Source: Clostridia bacterium (GTDB taxonomy: Bacteria; Bacillota; Clostridia; Lutisporales; Lutisporaceae). From it: a DNA stretch of 64,000 nucleotides. The first letter of the stretch is position 1. The number at the start of each line of letters is the position of its first letter. The stretch is taken from positions 1 through 64,000 of the forward strand of contig DASPIR010000006.1 in NCBI GenBank assembly GCA_035628995.1, written 5' to 3'. Positions 16,799 to 26,708 of this stretch are shown here, in pieces. The position numbers and the translations under genes are program-made. The notes below the pieces were generated by a model. That model made no database searches, had not been told where the DNA came from, and was given only the letters and a program-made list of their open reading frames with translations.

Positions 16799-18505
16799 TT
16801 AGCATCTTATCCATCTTGTCTGGTACGGCTTCATGTGAATGCCGCCGTGGCTTATTTCCTCTCTCGATACTATGTCAATCCCGCAGCAGTCATGTTTTAT
16901 ATCATATTCATGGTCTGAAACATTTATTATGACCAGTATTTTCTCATCAGTGCTATTATTGTGCCTTATAAAGGAAAAGGCTCTTTCATCCAGGAACAAC
17001 ACCTTCTGCGATGCATCTGGCGAAAATGCTGACTGCTGCCTTCTCAGCCTGATGAGCTTTGAAAATCCCGTAAAGACAATGCTCCTTATATCTCCACTGT
17101 CTTCAAGCTCCTTGCAAAGCCTCCCATAGTTCAGCTTTTCCCTATTGATCCTCCTGTTGATATCTGATTTCTCTACGCCCTCATACCAGTTCTGTGAGCC
17201 CAGCAGGCTGTGTACATAGATGCCTGGTACTCCTGCTACCGACAATAGTATGGATTGGGCCGCCAGGAATTTGTCCGCTCTCTTTTTATTATCCACAGTA
17301 TTCGGATCAGTCAGTGCATCCATATAGTTGATGTTCAGTTCATATGGGGATTTCGAGCCATCGCTGTTGGACTTGAAGCTGACTCTCCCGCCATGCTTTA
17401 CCACTGTTTTAAGCATTAAATCTCTTTCATCGGCAGTCAATATTCCTTCTATAGGCCTTATCCCGATGCCATCATGGGAAGCTAAGAAATTGAAATATGC
17501 AGTGCCCACGGATAAAGGCGTTTCTTCCAATGACTTAGCCCACATGCTCAGCTTAAATGCGTTTTCCGTAATAAACGAAAAGAACACTAGCGGCGGGAGT
17601 GGGAACTGGTATACCATTTGTGCCTCATCAGATCCATTCCCAAAGTAGCTTATATTATCAACCTGCGGCACGTTGGTTTCTGTAATAATTATAGTCCCTG
17701 GAAAAACCTCATCAAGCACGGCACGCATCAATTTAACAACAGCATGGGTTTGCATAAGATGCATGCAGGAGGTGCCTTTTTCCTTCCAGGCAAAGCCTAT
17801 AGCATCCAGCCTGATGAAACGTGAACCATTATAGGCATAGTGCAGCAGCACATCCAATACTTCCAGCAATAGCTCAGGACTTTTGAAGTTCAGGTCTATC
17901 TGATCATCACTGAAGGTAGTCCAGACATGCTTTTTCCCATCCTTGGTATCAAAGCAGGTAAGAAGAGGAAGAGTTCTTGGCCTTATAACCTTTGAGTAAT
18001 CATCATCAGGATCAGCCTCTATGAAATAATCCTTATACTTCCCCTCCCCGCTCAGAAAGCCTTGGAACCAGTCACTGGACTTGGATGTATGGTTCACAAC
18101 CGCGTCATACATCATGTCGTAATCCTCTGCTAGGTTCTTCACATCCTCCCAAGTCCCCAGCTCATCGTTGATGCGATAGTAGTCAACAACCGAAAAGCCA
18201 TCATCTGAGGTGTACGGATACATCGGCAGTATGTGTACTGCAGTTATTGTATCCTTGAGGTACCTGTCTGCGAACCTTTTCAGAGTAACCAATGGCGCCT
18301 CACTGTTTCCACAGATGGAGTCCCCATAAGTAATCATCATGACGTCATTCTCTCTTACCCAGCCCTTCTTGGCAGTATGTGCGGCTTTTGACTTCCAACT
18401 CCCAATAAGCTTTATTAAATCCTTATATATTTCCTGACTCTTGTCTCCATACAGCGTTGTAAGAAGCCCAAGAATCTTATTCGCCTTTACTATATCAGCT
18501 ACCAT
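16799..18505 (-). CDS. GH13_18 glycoside phosphorylase (YcjM-like)
   Basis: This 568-residue enzyme belongs to GH13 subfamily 18, which includes sucrose, sucrose-6-phosphate and glucosylglycerate phosphorylases. Catalytic residues are visible: nucleophile Asp about 234 in IRLDAIGF, acid/base Glu about 276 in ITETNVPQ, and stabilising Asp about 345 in ASHDGIG; VVNHTS is the first conserved region. ATG 18505, preceded by AGAGGTGC, is preferred over 18526 and overlaps the end of the GH65 gene by 11 bases. It is the last gene of the 18-kb operon. With ycjQ-R-S-T-like genes upstream, a glucosylglycerate phosphorylase role like E. coli YcjM is likely; it would release glucose 1-phosphate. Sucrose phosphorylase is the alternative. 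Confidence 0.88.
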   Translation of the reverse strand: MVADIVKANKILGLLTTLYGDKSQEIYKDLIKLIGSWKSKAAHTAKKGWVRENDVMMITYGDSICGNSEAPLVTLKRFADRYLKDTITAVHILPMYPYTSDDGFSVVDYYRINDELGTWEDVKNLAEDYDMMYDAVVNHTSKSSDWFQGFLSGEGKYKDYFIEADPDDDYSKVIRPRTLPLLTCFDTKDGKKHVWTTFSDDQIDLNFKSPELLLEVLDVLLHYAYNGSRFIRLDAIGFAWKEKGTSCMHLMQTHAVVKLMRAVLDEVFPGTIIITETNVPQVDNISYFGNGSDEAQMVYQFPLPPLVFFSFITENAFKLSMWAKSLEETPLSVGTAYFNFLASHDGIGIRPIEGILTADERDLMLKTVVKHGGRVSFKSNSDGSKSPYELNINYMDALTDPNTVDNKKRADKFLAAQSILLSVAGVPGIYVHSLLGSQNWYEGVEKSDINRRINREKLNYGRLCKELEDSGDIRSIVFTGFSKLIRLRRQQSAFSPDASQKVLFLDERAFSFIRHNNSTDEKILVIINVSDHEYDIKHDCCGIDIVSREEISHGGIHMKPYQTRWIRC

Positions 18506-20852
18506 AGAGCACCTCTTCCTTATCAATCACAAGTCTTTCCCTAAGCAGATACTCCCGACCATGTACCTTGAGGAGGGTTTCACCCTGACTTGGTGAAGTA
18601 ATCGTGACATTCCCCGTTGTGACTTCTATCCGTATTTTTCTGCCCCGCCAGTAGATACCATAGTTGAGCCGTGTCCACTCCTCCGGCAGCATAGGGTCTA
18701 TCTTCAGCTGTCCTTCATTGTTGAAAAGGCCTCCGAAGCCCATAACCACTGCCAACCATATCCCGCCCATGGCTGCTGTATGTATGCCTGTATTTGAGGA
18801 GACCGGGCTCTGCCCCATATCAATCCTGCAGGCATCCTTGAAGAAACTGTAAGCACCGCTGATATTGCGGAAATGGCATGCTACTATACTGTGAATCGCA
18901 CTGCTCAAGGAAGAATCATGGATAGTCCGCTTCTCATAATATTCCCATGAAGCTTCGATTGTCTTGCTATCAAAGAGCTTCCTCAAGGTGTAGAGCAGCA
19001 TAACCACATCAGCCTGCTTCAGCACCTGCATATCGATAATCTGACTTCTGGAATAGTGCAGCAGTATGCTCTGCTTTATATCGTCATCCCTGTATTTTTC
19101 TATATCAATTTCCTTCTTGTTTAAGAAAGTGTCATCCTGAGGTATAACCCCGTTTTTGCCCTCTTTAGGCAAATACAGCTTCTCCACCGCTGACTGGTAT
19201 GTGTCATACCTCTTGCTCAGGCTGAGCTTCTCATCCAACAGTGTGAACAGTGGAAGCCGTTCCTTGCGCATAGTGTCATAAAGCTTCAGAGCTATGGATA
19301 TGACATAATGAGCCATGTAATTTGTATATGCATTATTATCGATGTGCTCTGTATATTCGTCGGGACCTATGACATCCCTTAACTCATACCTTCCTTGCCC
19401 GTCGTTCCAATATAATCGGCTGCACCAGAACCATGCACACTCGAAAATCATCTCATAGCCGTATTTCTCCATGAAATCGGTATCTCCTGTGGAGAGGTAA
19501 TACTGCCAAACCATATAAGCTATATCAGCAGTTATATGGTGCTCCTTTACCCCTGCCCATACCTTGGTCGGCTTACCTGTATGAATATTCAATGCGGCCC
19601 ATTCAGGTGTTTCTTCATCTCCGGTAAATGCTGTCTCCCATGGGTACATTGCTCCCTCATAACCATAATCCTTTGCTTTCTTTCGTGCCCCCTCCAGGTT
19701 GTTATATCTGTAAGTGAGCAGCTGCCTGGTTATTTGGGGTGAGTTGTACTGGAAATATGGGAGCATGAACATCTCAGTATCCCAGAATACATGTGCCTTA
19801 TAGCCTTCTCCTGTCAGCCCCTTTGCCCCGATGCTGAATCTCTCGTCGTGAACCGGAGCAGCAATAAGCAAGTGGTACTGTGCGAACCTCAAGGCAAGTA
19901 AATCCTCATTGCTGCTGCTTTCGATGTCTATTCTTACCTCATCCCAATAAGCAGCCCACTTATCCCTACTTTTTGCAAAGAGGGTATCATAACCCAATGC
20001 AAGGATGCTTTTCAGGTGCTCCAGGGAATGCTTTTTCAATTCCTCAAGCTTGCAGTCTTTTATATATTCCTTATCCCTTGATGTAAATACATTTGCAAGC
20101 TTTTCAAAGGTTATAACCATGTCCTTTTTTGCTTCAAATTCATACATCCCATATATTTTCCTGCGTTCAACCCCGTATTCCACTGCCTCTGAAACCGCCA
20201 TGCGGTCGTTATCCCCCGGATAGCCCTTGCAGCTGCAATTTATAACAAAATCTATGTGTGATTCGGTGGTTGTCTGCACCAGCTGCATGAGTTTCCTGTT
20301 GTAGACCCGCTTCTCACCTTCACTGAAGTGCTGGCTTCCTGAGTTAGTCATCCTGCCGTCTATGCCCGTCTTTATCCTGATCTTGGCATCCCCGCTCATT
20401 GGAGTGACAGTCAGCTTAAAAGCAATTACGTGCAAATCTTCAAGGGATACAAAGCGTTTGAACACAAGCTTATATACTTCCTTGGCCGGGCTTTCCCAAA
20501 GGACCTCCCTGGTTAGCTCCGCTTCCTTCAAATTAAGATACCTTGCGTACTCCGCTACTTTGCCTGTATCCATTGTAAACAGCTCAGAATTCAGGTATAT
20601 CTGTATTTCAGTAAAATCAGCGGCATTTGGCAGCTCTGTGACCTCGCCCGGATGAAAACGATTATAAGTACCCGCAACAAAAAAGTTCCTTGTCTGTCCT
20701 ACATAGGTTTCCTCCAAGGCAGAACGCACGCCAAGGTAGCCATTTCCCAGGGCCATTGTGCTTTCGCACTTGCCCTGGTATCTGGAGTCATATTTATCCT
20801 CACACAAAACCCAGTTTTGATATTCCCCTATACCTTTGTCATATCTCAGCAT
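18495..20852 (-). CDS. GH65 disaccharide phosphorylase (YcjT/kojibiose type)
   Basis: This 785-residue enzyme has GH65 organisation: N-terminal beta-sandwich (about 1-270), linker, (alpha/alpha)6 barrel with the general acid Glu near residue 499 in DVIGPDEYTEHIDNNAY, and a small C-terminal beta domain. GH65 phosphorylases split alpha-linked glucose disaccharides with phosphate to beta-glucose 1-phosphate. The E. coli orthologue in the matching gene cluster, YcjT, is a kojibiose phosphorylase, so kojibiose or a kojibiose-like glucoside is the best guess. No beta-phosphoglucomutase gene (ycjU in E. coli) is visible nearby. A GGAGG site precedes ATG 20852. Confidence 0.9.
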   Translation of the reverse strand: MLRYDKGIGEYQNWVLCEDKYDSRYQGKCESTMALGNGYLGVRSALEETYVGQTRNFFVAGTYNRFHPGEVTELPNAADFTEIQIYLNSELFTMDTGKVAEYARYLNLKEAELTREVLWESPAKEVYKLVFKRFVSLEDLHVIAFKLTVTPMSGDAKIRIKTGIDGRMTNSGSQHFSEGEKRVYNRKLMQLVQTTTESHIDFVINCSCKGYPGDNDRMAVSEAVEYGVERRKIYGMYEFEAKKDMVITFEKLANVFTSRDKEYIKDCKLEELKKHSLEHLKSILALGYDTLFAKSRDKWAAYWDEVRIDIESSSNEDLLALRFAQYHLLIAAPVHDERFSIGAKGLTGEGYKAHVFWDTEMFMLPYFQYNSPQITRQLLTYRYNNLEGARKKAKDYGYEGAMYPWETAFTGDEETPEWAALNIHTGKPTKVWAGVKEHHITADIAYMVWQYYLSTGDTDFMEKYGYEMIFECAWFWCSRLYWNDGQGRYELRDVIGPDEYTEHIDNNAYTNYMAHYVISIALKLYDTMRKERLPLFTLLDEKLSLSKRYDTYQSAVEKLYLPKEGKNGVIPQDDTFLNKKEIDIEKYRDDDIKQSILLHYSRSQIIDMQVLKQADVVMLLYTLRKLFDSKTIEASWEYYEKRTIHDSSLSSAIHSIVACHFRNISGAYSFFKDACRIDMGQSPVSSNTGIHTAAMGGIWLAVVMGFGGLFNNEGQLKIDPMLPEEWTRLNYGIYWRGRKIRIEVTTGNVTITSPSQGETLLKVHGREYLLRERLVIDKEEVLYGS

Positions 20853-20866
20853 AATGACCTCCTACG

Positions 20867-21907
20867 CTACCATTTCACCGGCTGTCCAGTCTCGGACGAT
20901 TTGTATAATGCGTCAATCAGCCTTTGAATGACAAGGCTTTCCTCGCCCTTATACAATGGCTGCCTATTATAAACACAACTATTTATAAAATCCGCAATGC
21001 TTTCATATCTTTTATCTATTTCCTGCAGATAAGGGAATTCAAGGTCTGTCAGTGCAGTGTCCGATTCAGAAAACACCTGGAGCGGGAATAAGGTCGCCCC
21101 TGCTTTTTCTCCGAACAGATGCACATTCATAATTGATTCTTCCTTGATATTCAGGGCAAAGGACGTCTCAAGGTTCAAGGTCGCACCATTCTTGAAACGG
21201 ATGAATCCGAACAAAGAATCCTCTACAGTAAACTTAGTATGGTCCCAAGCACCCATAAGTCCTATTCCAGGCCTATTTCCAATCCTTTGATGAGCTCCTG
21301 CAACAACATAATCCGGCTCCGGAAAGCCCATAAGGTATAAGGCTGTGTCCAGCATATGAATGCCTATATCAATAAGCGGTCCTCCGCCTTGGATTTCCTT
21401 GTTGATAAAGCTGCCCCAGCCGGGTATGCCCCTTCTCCGTAAAGCCTGGACTCTTACAGCATAAATATCCCCGAAGGTACCGTTATCTATAAGCTCTCTA
21501 ATTGCCTTTACCTCCTGCGAGTGCCTGAAATGAAAGTTGAAGGACAATATCCTATTGTTCCTTTTTGAGGCTTCATACATTGCCAATGCTTCCTCATAGC
21601 TCATGGCAGGCGGCTTTTCGCAAAGCACATGACAGCCTGCATTTAGAGCATCTATCGTTGCAGCTGCGTGGAATCTGTTTGTCACGCATACACTCACTGC
21701 ATCAAGCTTGCACTCCCGAAGCATCTCTGTATGGCTTCCATACACTTTTGGGATTTCGTATTTATCAGCCATCTGCTTTGCTTTATCTATATGGATATCG
21801 CATATTGCCGCTATTTCTATTTCATCCTTGTGCTTCATGTAAGCCGGAAGATGTGCTGTTTCAACTATCTGCCCCGCCCCAATCAGCCCTACTCTGATTT
21901 TTCCCAT
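20867..21907 (-). CDS. Gfo/Idh/MocA oxidoreductase (YcjS-like)
   Basis: This 346-residue NAD(P)-dependent oxidoreductase has an N-terminal Rossmann domain (IRVGLIGAGQIVETAHLPAY) with the characteristic CEKP motif near residue 95 and the GGPLIDIGIHMLD motif carrying the catalytic His near residue 180. E. coli YcjS reduces 3-keto-glucosides to glucosides, and the neighbours here are in ycj order, so the same role is inferred. ATG 21907, preceded by AAGGTGA, is preferred because the longer frame from 21934 would overlap the upstream gene. Confidence 0.9.
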   Translation of the reverse strand: MGKIRVGLIGAGQIVETAHLPAYMKHKDEIEIAAICDIHIDKAKQMADKYEIPKVYGSHTEMLRECKLDAVSVCVTNRFHAAATIDALNAGCHVLCEKPPAMSYEEALAMYEASKRNNRILSFNFHFRHSQEVKAIRELIDNGTFGDIYAVRVQALRRRGIPGWGSFINKEIQGGGPLIDIGIHMLDTALYLMGFPEPDYVVAGAHQRIGNRPGIGLMGAWDHTKFTVEDSLFGFIRFKNGATLNLETSFALNIKEESIMNVHLFGEKAGATLFPLQVFSESDTALTDLEFPYLQEIDKRYESIADFINSCVYNRQPLYKGEESLVIQRLIDALYKSSETGQPVKW

Positions 21908-21912
21908 ACTCT

Positions 21913-22716
21913 TCACCTTGCCTTGACAATGCATTCTTTTATGTAGTTAACGGACTTCCTGTATTCCTCGGCGGGGTTTTCACCCAAAACCCTGCACTCA
22001 AAAGCCATATATCCTTCATAACATATCTCTGTAAGAGCCTTAAACCCGCTTATGAAATCCATATGTCCGGCTCCAGGCTGATACCTTTGGCTGTCTGCAA
22101 GATGTATGTGCCCGATAATCTCTTTATTGTCAAGAATGCTCTGTGCAATACTTTTCTCTTCTATATTCATATGGAAAAAGTCTGCAGTTATCTTTACATT
22201 CTTGAAACCACCCTCATTGATAATATCCCTAGCCACATCCAGGGTATTTATCATATGGTCCTCATATCTATTAAGCGGCTCCAGGTAAACCAAAGTACCT
22301 GTAGTCTCCGCTATACTCTCCAACCTTCCAAGGGAATCAAGCAGTGCCCGTCTGTCCTCTTCAGCGCTCCTTGGCGGAACCATGGGAGGCAGTCTAAGTG
22401 AAAACATCCCCCATGCAGCAGGTACCACGATGCCTTTTGCTCCAACTTCTGCCGCACATTCCAATATCCTGCTGATATCTGAAACACACTGCATGCGCTT
22501 GCTTTCATCAAAATCCCCTATCCAGCCCTTATACCCTCCGCATACGCCGGATACAGCGACTCCAGTGCTCCTGACTGCTGCTTTTACTTCATCAAATCTG
22601 TCCACCAGAAGTGCTCCGTCTATCTCAAAAGCATCAAAACCCAATTCTTTTATATATAGCAGTTTTTCTTCTATATTCTCGGGAAAAAACGGTTTGTCCT
22701 GAGTTGCCAGCTTCAT
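21913..22716 (-). CDS. Sugar isomerase/epimerase (YcjR-like)
   Basis: This 267-residue TIM-barrel protein of the xylose isomerase-like family closely follows E. coli YcjR in motif order: FFPENIEEK near residue 9, FDAFEIDG, VPAAWGMFSLRLPP, VYLEPLNRYEDHMINTL (metal-binding Glu), ITADFFHMNIEE, GHIHLADSQRYQPG, and the final Glu-bearing YMAFECR. YcjR is a C4 epimerase acting on 3-keto-gulosides, using metal. It is 1 base from the ycjQ-like gene and 6 bases from the ycjS-like gene, so the three are translated together. Confidence 0.92.
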   Translation of the reverse strand: MKLATQDKPFFPENIEEKLLYIKELGFDAFEIDGALLVDRFDEVKAAVRSTGVAVSGVCGGYKGWIGDFDESKRMQCVSDISRILECAAEVGAKGIVVPAAWGMFSLRLPPMVPPRSAEEDRRALLDSLGRLESIAETTGTLVYLEPLNRYEDHMINTLDVARDIINEGGFKNVKITADFFHMNIEEKSIAQSILDNKEIIGHIHLADSQRYQPGAGHMDFISGFKALTEICYEGYMAFECRVLGENPAEEYRKSVNYIKECIVKAR

Positions 22717-22717
22717 G

Positions 22718-23773
22718 TTAAAACTCCACCCCCATTTTAATGCTCAAGTGAGGTTCTCTATCTACATATTTCATAAATCCTTCTGCTGAGTCATCAAAGG
22801 CTACAACAGGGTTTATAATATCATCACAGTTTAAATAACCATTGGTCAGCATCTCCCAGCAGACATCCTCTATTCTCTTTCTGTTCCAGCGAGGATAGTC
22901 AGGATTTGGCTCACTGCCTGCACGTGAAAATACTATTCTGGCGTTGTTGAAGTGTGCTTCCCTGCCAAAGTTCAGGCAGGAGGTAATCTCCTTGCCGAAG
23001 GCTACATAAGCAATAGTTCCTCCATAAGCCAAGCCTCTTAATGCACTTTGAAGAGCAGTAGGATGACCGCTTGTCTCAATTACTGCATCCACTCCCAGCT
23101 TATCTGTCAGCTTCTTCAGCTCCATACCTACATCTAAGCCGGTCGTATCCAAAGCAATATCTGCTCCATTTTCTGTCGCTATCTGCCTTCTCCTTTCTAT
23201 TGGATCTATGACAACTACGAGGCTCGCCCCCATCTTCTTGCATATCTGCGCGGCAATCTGCCCTATTGCTCCAAGACCGAATATTGCGACCCGGTCTCCT
23301 GCCCTTACGCCTGCATCCCGCACTCCGCCCAATGCAAACTGTGCCGGATCATAACATACTGCGTTTTTCCAGGATACATTTGAAGGCAGCTTTCTCAGCC
23401 TATAGTTATTCACGGCGTTCACTATATGGGTTTCTCTAATGCCTCCATAGGAGCATACCACTTCACCTACTTCATAATCCTTGACCTGGCTGCCTTTTTC
23501 TACGATTTTTCCAACCCACTGATTTCCAAGGTTCCATTCACCAAACTTTACGCCGCATTCTTCATTCTCTTCCCTGGGGAGAAACAGCTGCAAATCGCTG
23601 TCGTATTTTTCTTTCATAAAGGGACTGCATCCCTTGAAGTCTGTCAGTTCAGTCCCATGCTTCGGAGCAGCGAATTGAACTTTCACCTTTACCTCATTGG
23701 GTAAAATACCTCTATCTTTATACTCCTGTATTTCTGCGGCGCATGGCGCAGCAGCAATTAATTGCCTTGGCAT
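22718..23773 (-). CDS. Zinc alcohol dehydrogenase-like guloside 3-dehydrogenase (YcjQ-like)
   Basis: This 351-residue medium-chain dehydrogenase has the same motifs in the same order as E. coli YcjQ: AAPKHGTELTDF, NAVNNYRLRK, WKNAVCYDPAQFALGGVRDA, the NAD-binding GLGAIGQIA near residue 172, ETSGHPTALQSALRGLAYGG, and EPNPDYPRWNRKRIE. YcjQ oxidises D-gulosides at C3 with NAD. The strong local similarity makes orthology convincing. It begins the ycjQRSTM-like block after uxaC. An AAAGGTGG site precedes ATG 23773. Confidence 0.93.
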   Translation of the reverse strand: MPRQLIAAAPCAAEIQEYKDRGILPNEVKVKVQFAAPKHGTELTDFKGCSPFMKEKYDSDLQLFLPREENEECGVKFGEWNLGNQWVGKIVEKGSQVKDYEVGEVVCSYGGIRETHIVNAVNNYRLRKLPSNVSWKNAVCYDPAQFALGGVRDAGVRAGDRVAIFGLGAIGQIAAQICKKMGASLVVVIDPIERRRQIATENGADIALDTTGLDVGMELKKLTDKLGVDAVIETSGHPTALQSALRGLAYGGTIAYVAFGKEITSCLNFGREAHFNNARIVFSRAGSEPNPDYPRWNRKRIEDVCWEMLTNGYLNCDDIINPVVAFDDSAEGFMKYVDREPHLSIKMGVEF

Positions 23774-23800
23774 AATATACCACCTTTCTAATAAATTGAA

Positions 23801-25216
23801 TTAGCCCACTAATTCCGACAGGTTAAAATAACGCACAGCATTGTTGTAGCATATGTTTTGAATAATTTGGCCAAGCCGGTCAATGTCTGCAGGGTATTCC
23901 CCATTCTCAACAAGTGTACCGATCTTATTGCATAAAATACGTCTGAAATATTCATGTCTCGTATAAGAAGCGAAGCTTCTTGAATCCGTTACCATACCGA
24001 CAAAGCGGCTTAATAGTCCCATTTGGCTTAACGCTTCCATTTGTCCTTCCATACCATCCTTTTGATCATTAAACCACCAACCCGATCCGAATTGAATTTT
24101 GCCAGCAACACTGCCGTCTTGAAAATTGCCTGTCATGGCAGCTATCACCTCATTGTCCCGAGGGTTTAAGCAATATAAGATTGTTTTAGGCAATTCATTC
24201 GTACTGTCCATCATATCTAATAATTTAGAAAGCTCTGGTGCCATATTTCTGTCATGAATGGAATCAAATCCAGTATCCGGTCCCAAACTCTTAAGCATGC
24301 GTGCAGAATTATTTCGTAAGGCACCGATATGGTATTGCATGGTCCAACCTAACCGTGCATATTCACGTCCTAAAAATAACAGCATGAAACTCTTGTATTT
24401 TCTCACTTCCTGCTGAGACAGCGGCTCTTTCTTAAGAGCTTTTCTAAAAATGGTATCTGCCTCTTCATAGGTTCCCTCTTCATACTGCACCGTATCTAGG
24501 GCATGATCAGATATAAAGCAGCCATGTTTCTCAAACCACACCAGGCGTTCCTTTAAGCCATTCAGCAGCTTTTCCAGTGTATCCACAGGCCTCCCGATGA
24601 CAGCCTCTAACTCTTGAATCCATGGTCCAAACCAATCCAGCTCAATATTTATGGCTTTATCCGGTCTGAAGGTTGGTAACACTTTCACGTCAAAGGATGT
24701 GTCTTCTGCTATTGCTCTATGGTATTCCAACGAATCAATCGGGTCGTCCGTGGTACAGATGACCTTAACTTTAGATTTTATTATGAAAGACCTTGCGGTC
24801 AGTTCACCACTTTGCAGCTTTTCATTGCATAACTGCCAAATCTCTTCCGCCGTGTCTGGGGAGAGTAATTTGTCTATACCGAAAAACCTCTTAAGTTCTA
24901 AATGTGTCCAATGATAAACCGGATTACCGATAGTATCAGGAACAGCTTCTGCCCATTTCAAGAATTTTTCTTTATCGGGTTTATTCCCCGTAATAAAGGA
25001 TTCATCGACACCATTAGAACGCAGAACCCGCCATTTGTAATGGTCGCCTCCAAGCCATAACTCTGTTATGTTCTTATATCTTTTGTCCTCTGCTATTTCT
25101 TTTGGACTTAAATGACAATGAAAGTCACAGATAGGCATCTTTTCTGCATAATTGTTATATAGGATTTTCGCTGTATCATTGAATAAAAGAAAGTCTTGAT
25201 CCATGAATTTTCTCAT
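23801..25216 (-). CDS. uxaC: Glucuronate/galacturonate isomerase
   Basis: This 471-residue enzyme interconverts D-glucuronate and D-fructuronate, and D-galacturonate and D-tagaturonate. It belongs to the amidohydrolase-like uronate isomerase family, with CDFHCHLSPKEIAED near residues 24-38 (metal/substrate His residues), TTDDPIDSLEYH near 160, PTFRPD, and LNPRDNEVIAAMTGNF in the C-terminal half. Length is normal. A GAGGAAG site precedes ATG 25216. It follows uxaA by 16 bases. It provides the first step for hexuronates released by the GH4 enzyme. Confidence 0.97.
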   Translation of the reverse strand: MRKFMDQDFLLFNDTAKILYNNYAEKMPICDFHCHLSPKEIAEDKRYKNITELWLGGDHYKWRVLRSNGVDESFITGNKPDKEKFLKWAEAVPDTIGNPVYHWTHLELKRFFGIDKLLSPDTAEEIWQLCNEKLQSGELTARSFIIKSKVKVICTTDDPIDSLEYHRAIAEDTSFDVKVLPTFRPDKAINIELDWFGPWIQELEAVIGRPVDTLEKLLNGLKERLVWFEKHGCFISDHALDTVQYEEGTYEEADTIFRKALKKEPLSQQEVRKYKSFMLLFLGREYARLGWTMQYHIGALRNNSARMLKSLGPDTGFDSIHDRNMAPELSKLLDMMDSTNELPKTILYCLNPRDNEVIAAMTGNFQDGSVAGKIQFGSGWWFNDQKDGMEGQMEALSQMGLLSRFVGMVTDSRSFASYTRHEYFRRILCNKIGTLVENGEYPADIDRLGQIIQNICYNNAVRYFNLSELVG

Positions 25217-25232
25217 ACTATACTTCCTCGAT

Positions 25233-26708
25233 TTATAGGGTCACCCCTGATTTAAACAGAGCGATTTCTCTTGCTCCATTTTTTTCGTTGCTGGTTTTTT
25301 CACCGTTCACGACTTGAATAATATATTGGATGAATTGTTCTAACAATGTGCTCATCGTACTATCTCCGAAGAGTTTGCCTGCATCAAAATCAATCCAGTG
25401 CTTCTTTTTTTCTGCTAATTCTGAGTTAGTGGAAATCTTAACAGTTGGGATAAAACCACCAAAAGGTGTCCCTCTGCCTGTTGTGAACAAAACCATATGA
25501 CAACCGACAATTCCTAAAGAGGTCGTTGCGACCAAGTCATTGCCCGGTGCACTCAATAGGTTAAGCCCTTTAACTTTTAGTGTATCTCCTACCCTTACAA
25601 CATCCATGACCTTTGAGTGGCCTGCTTTTTGCGTACAGCCTAAAGATTTATCCTCCAGGGTTGTAATTCCGCCTTTTTTATTACCAGGCGAAGGGTTTTC
25701 ATAAATGACCTGACCATGATTTTTGTAATAGGTTTTGAAATCGTTGATCATCTTGACAATGTTATTGTAAACAACTTCATTCTGGGCACGGCTCATCAAA
25801 ATTGTTTCTGCGCCGAACATTTCAGGCACCTCTGTTAAAACAGTAGTCCCTCCACAGCTATTTATATAATCCGAAAACTCTCCAAGCAAAGGATTAGCAG
25901 TAATCCCACTGAAGCCATCTGAACCACCGCATTTTAGTCCTATTTTCAGCTGGGAGAGCTTGCCTCTTTTCCTTTTATCATTTTTCATTAAGTCATATAG
26001 CTGCTTTAAAATTAGGACTCCTTCTTGTATTTCGTCTTCAACTTCTTGGCTTTCCAAGAACTTGATGCGTTCTGAGTCATAATCTCCCAAGGTATGTATA
26101 AAGGTGCTAAGTTGATTGTTTTCACAGCCAAGTCCCAGAACAAGGACCCCCCCTGCATTTGGGTGCTTCGCTATACCCTGTAAAGAAATTTTTGTATTCT
26201 CAAGATCGTCTCCCATTTGAGAGCAGCCATAGGTGTGTCCAAAAACAAAAACACCGTCAATCGCATCCGTAGGCTGAGAATTTTTAAAAGTCTCCGCTAT
26301 CTTATAGGCTGTACTGTTCACACATCCAACAGTTGGCACAATCCAGAGCTCATTCCGGATTCCAATATCACCGTTTTTGCGGTAATAAATTTGGATTTCC
26401 TGCTCCTCCATTGCCCTTTTCTTCTGTTCAAATTTTGGTTGATAAGTATATTCATTTGAAGCATCTAACTTTGTCTTTACATTATGTGTATGTACCAGGT
26501 TCCCCTTTTGGATCGCACAGAGTGCTTCACCGATTGGTGCCCCATACTTAATAACATCTTCTCCCTCAGCAATGTCCTTACAAGCAATTTTATGACCACG
26601 ACCTATTTCTTCCAACAAAAGGATGCCATCTGATGTTTCACCTTCATGAAGGTCTACCAGAGCAACAACAACATTGTCTTTTTCATTGATTTTCAGGAAG
26701 TTGTTCAT
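25233..26708 (-). CDS. uxaA: Altronate dehydratase
   Basis: This 491-residue Fe-dependent dehydratase converts D-altronate to 2-keto-3-deoxygluconate. It has the N-terminal SAF-like domain (about 1-95, with GHKIACKDIAEGEDVIKYG) and the large catalytic domain with cysteine/histidine motifs VNSTAYKIA, HTYGCSQMGDD, LGLGCENNQ and LKCGGSDGFSG, all features of UxaA. The start overlaps the uxaB stop by 4 bases (ATGA). No KDG kinase or aldolase is present in the window, so KDG must be handled elsewhere. Confidence 0.97.
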   Translation of the reverse strand: MNNFLKINEKDNVVVALVDLHEGETSDGILLLEEIGRGHKIACKDIAEGEDVIKYGAPIGEALCAIQKGNLVHTHNVKTKLDASNEYTYQPKFEQKKRAMEEQEIQIYYRKNGDIGIRNELWIVPTVGCVNSTAYKIAETFKNSQPTDAIDGVFVFGHTYGCSQMGDDLENTKISLQGIAKHPNAGGVLVLGLGCENNQLSTFIHTLGDYDSERIKFLESQEVEDEIQEGVLILKQLYDLMKNDKRKRGKLSQLKIGLKCGGSDGFSGITANPLLGEFSDYINSCGGTTVLTEVPEMFGAETILMSRAQNEVVYNNIVKMINDFKTYYKNHGQVIYENPSPGNKKGGITTLEDKSLGCTQKAGHSKVMDVVRVGDTLKVKGLNLLSAPGNDLVATTSLGIVGCHMVLFTTGRGTPFGGFIPTVKISTNSELAEKKKHWIDFDAGKLFGDSTMSTLLEQFIQYIIQVVNGEKTSNEKNGAREIALFKSGVTL